Part shown: positions 61,401 through 64,000 of the stretch, in pieces
Position numbering within the stretch: position 1 is the first letter of the stretch
How the letters are laid out: each line of letters opens with the position of its first letter
Assembly (NCBI RefSeq): GCF_050908995.1
Contig: NC_135126.1
Span: 6,262,001 to 6,326,000 of the forward strand
Source of the DNA: Andrena cerasifolii
Lineage: Eukaryota; Arthropoda; Insecta; Hymenoptera; Andrenidae
Direction: 5' to 3'
DNA length: 64,000 nt
Program-made: the position numbers and the translations under genes
The notes under the pieces: model-generated
Told to the model about the DNA's origin: nothing
Database searches by the model: none
Seen by the model: the letters and a program-made list of their open reading frames with translations, nothing else

Positions 61401-64000
61401 GCGTTAATGCATAAAATGTGGACTCCACAACTATTTTACAAGCTTCGTGTGTTACGCCATGAGATTGTTAGGGTTTGGTTAGTCGATACTATTGTGTGGT
61501 GATTGGGTTGTGATTATTACATTACGGTAATGTACCTTCGGATGACTTCCTCGCGGACTGGACGCCCATCGCCAGACAGGCGAGTTGCCAAATTTTGACA
61601 GGCTCCGCACTGGCGATCTCCACAGCTGTCAATGATATCCATGCATGATTCCACTACTTTCTATTCTACTAATAACATACTAAATAAATATATTCGACGC
61701 TCGGTTGCAATCTATAAACTGATCTCTTACGTGACTCGATACGTACAGAATAGGTATACTTTGTACATGGTCTGGCGAATAATTTGTAGTTGACAGAGTC
61801 ATATTGACAGAGCTGTGCGAAATTTTCAGAGAAGCAAAACAACAGCGAACTAATGGAATTGCTCGACTGGATGTACCGGTCGCGTTACGTTCGCGGCAAA
61901 GACGAAGCTGCCTTCTCGATCAATTTTATGATAACGGGCTACGTTTCCTTCTAACTACGTTCTAACGGTCTACCCTAGTTAGATCAATAAGTGGCAGCTT
62001 ACCATTTGCCAGGCGTTTCGTCTTCGCTATCACTGATCGTAATAACGGAGACCGCTGGCGACGGTGTATCGTGAATGGTGATGGTTTGCTGCCGACCGGA
62101 AGTCACTTGATGGTGCTCTACGTTGTGACTACTGCTGTGTTTGCTGCTGTGGTGATGTTGCTGCATAGGCTGCTGTTGCCAATGGCCACCGGCAGGCGAG
62201 TGCCGTCTCATATTGCTCGGCGGCGTGCTCTCTTTCACCCTCTTCTTCACAGGACTCAACTGTTGCGTCTCTTTCTTATGCTCGTGCCTGTGTTGGGACT
62301 GCTGAGGGACCGTCACGTGGTGTTGATGATGCTTCGTCACGCTACGCTTGCCCCAACTTTGAGACGGATGTTCCACGAGGGCACTGGTGTTGTAGACTTC
62401 CGTGACAGGAAATACTGGCCGCTGATCCGTCCCCAAAACAAGGGAGATCAGTTAAAAGATTGCTCGGTCCGTACGGTGCAACAGATCTCTTTCACCAGGC
62501 CTACCTGCAGAATAGCAGAACTGTCGACGATAAGAGGCCTTCCCCAATCTCCAGCGTCGCTCAGCAATGGCTGCTGTATGGCTGCGTGTTGCGGTGGTAA
62601 CTGCTGCCACGATGGCACGATAGCAGCCATCTGGCGACTTCCACCCGGCCAAGAAGTCTGTACAGCATTCTGTGGGCAAACGGCAGGATTATTATACGAT
62701 ACTCGCGAGCGTTACCGTGCTTGATCATTTGTACGCACACTCACCGTCAGTAACATTTGCCGCCCCGTTTCCACCATAGACACAGGGACCGCCGCGTACT
62801 GTTGCTGTGCAGCCGCGGCCGCGGCAGCAACAGCCTGCTGCGATATGATCGATGGTTGAATCTGCAGCGGACCTTGTTGCGCTTGCGGAGGCTATGTAAA
62901 ACATGGGGCACGATTAAATAACCACGAGTAAAAAAACGAGCACGTTGAATGTCAATGAAAATCAGTATCACATTTACTTGAGCAACAACTACGTGTTTTG
63001 CGGGACTTGGCATCGTTTGATAGCTGGGTGGATGGCAAAGTAGACCAGGTACCAATTGATGCGGAAAATCGTGCACCCCGCTTCGTCCGCTGTTCGATCC
63101 ACTGGACGAGCTACTGTACTGAGTCGCGCGACGACTACTGTTACTGTATATTTGATACTGAAAGAGAGAATACGTCGTAGTGAAGAAGAAGTCGCGACGG
63201 ATCGTTGGACGGTAAAGGTGAGATGTTTATTACGAACCAGATTGTCGTATCCTGTTTGCGCGGTGCGATGCTCCCTGACCAATCGTTGTACTTGATTGGT
63301 CAGCTGGTTGTTAAAGGTGAAAGTGACAGCGCTGCCGTTCGTCGTCGGCACAAAGTTGGCTACCAATGACGCCGGCGGAGGCGGTTGCGGCGCTGGAGGA
63401 GCTTGATGATGCGCCGCGCTCGCCGTGAAATCACCTGCTCGTCGGCAAACCTCCATCATTTGGACGGAAGCCTTGACATTGTTACAGTGCGCATAGTCGA
63501 CTAAATGGGCGAGAGTAACAAAGGCATGGTTCAGAGCCTCCCCGGGTGTTATTCGGCGCTCCTGTAAAACCGAGCATAGGCAGTGCATAAAGTGTACCTC
63601 CTCTACACACCGACGAGCGCGAATCATCGCATGTAATTTCGAAGCATGAACTAGATATTACTACCTGGTCCATTGTGAGCATCCTCTTCAAGAGGTCAAT
63701 GAACTCCCTCCTATCTGCCTTTTCAGCCAGAAGTTGACCGCCCTCCAAATCAGTCGGAACATTAACTTGACCGATATCGTCGAGGCAGTTAAAAATATAC
63801 TTTCTTGCCTCCTTAGATTTGATGCCAGTTTCAGCCTCGTGCTCCTCCGGGGTCTTTAATCGCCAAAAGGGATATGTGCCTACAAGAGAGATTCGATTTT
63901 GAGTACAGATACGCAGCGTGGTGGAAAATTCCCCTGTTAAACGCGCTACTTACTGTCCATGTCTCTGTAAAAGAATTTAGTTGTTTTGCTGGCATTGTTT
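58434..64000 (-). CDS. HIPK2: Homeodomain-interacting protein kinase, 3' part
   Basis: HIPKs are nuclear serine/threonine kinases of the DYRK group that modify transcriptional regulators in Wnt, Notch, p53 and Hippo signalling. Thirteen exon segments on the - strand: 64000-63954 (cut by the window), 63879-63665, 63561-63238, 63157-62978, 62891-62745, 62669-62505, 62421-62003, 61625-61536, 61140-60865, 60780-60615, 60360-60137, 59646-59359 and 58632-58434. They give 912 codons in one frame. The first three hold the end of the kinase domain (WRLKTPEEHEAETGIKSKE, FIDLLKRMLTMD, ERRITPGEALNHAF). The rest is the long tail: polyalanine and polyglutamine, a histidine-rich basic stretch, and a SUMO-interacting motif VITISDSEDE. 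A second acidic motif ISCVTVGDSDGE follows, then His/Gly/Pro-rich low-complexity sequence ending SGLWFTE. The N-terminus and kinase core lie beyond the window. Insects usually have a single HIPK, so the number 2 only reflects common naming. Confidence 0.93.

Overview
This window looks like nuclear DNA from an insect, most likely a hymenopteran (bee, ant or wasp). The reasons are short phase-consistent GT-AG introns, metazoan gene families, a compact CpG-rich background of moderate GC, and many short AT-rich DNA-transposon-like insertions. The order is an inference; I could not search a database. No operons, CRISPR arrays or tRNA genes were seen.

Layout. (1) 1-28.1 kb: a CD151-type tetraspanin on the + strand, with four coding exons from 12596 to 25966. 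The first coding exon was not found and is probably upstream of the window. Its introns and upstream DNA carry several non-autonomous transposon candidates, two long inverted-repeat (foldback) elements, a 30-bp minisatellite and a decayed non-LTR retrotransposon end. (2) 28.2-33 kb: two complete genes on the - strand. One is a TMEM237-like ciliary transition-zone protein (5 exons, 433 aa). The other is an SLC30A9/ZnT9-like zinc transporter (10 exons, 629 aa), which contains a GC-AG intron. (3) 34.0-43.05 kb: a block of roughly 38 tandem 170-bp satellite monomers in three arrays, separated by two copies of a 1.27-kb spacer. The arrangement comes from a tandem duplication with a period of 3,533 bp plus a later 680-bp higher-order expansion. 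It lies in the head-to-head interval between ZnT9 and YIPF1. (4) 43.4-45.1 kb: a complete YIPF1/2-like Golgi membrane gene on the + strand (4 exons, 319 aa), with a hAT-like miniature element in its third intron. (5) 45.1-64 kb: the 3' part of a homeodomain-interacting protein kinase (HIPK) on the - strand, 13 exon segments and 912 codons before the stop at 58434. Below it lie about 13 kb without recognisable genes, which I read as a very long HIPK 3' UTR meeting YIPF1 tail to tail at about 45.1 kb.

The five genes have unrelated roles: membrane organisation, cilium gating, mitochondrial zinc handling, Golgi traffic and nuclear signalling. They form ordinary chromosomal neighbours, not a pathway cluster. 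All exon models were built by eye and checked for phase: each complete model has a length divisible by three, and the partial models keep frame to their stops. The most unusual structure is the 170-bp satellite block with its duplicated gene-like spacer. I found no convincing evidence of a new biochemical system.
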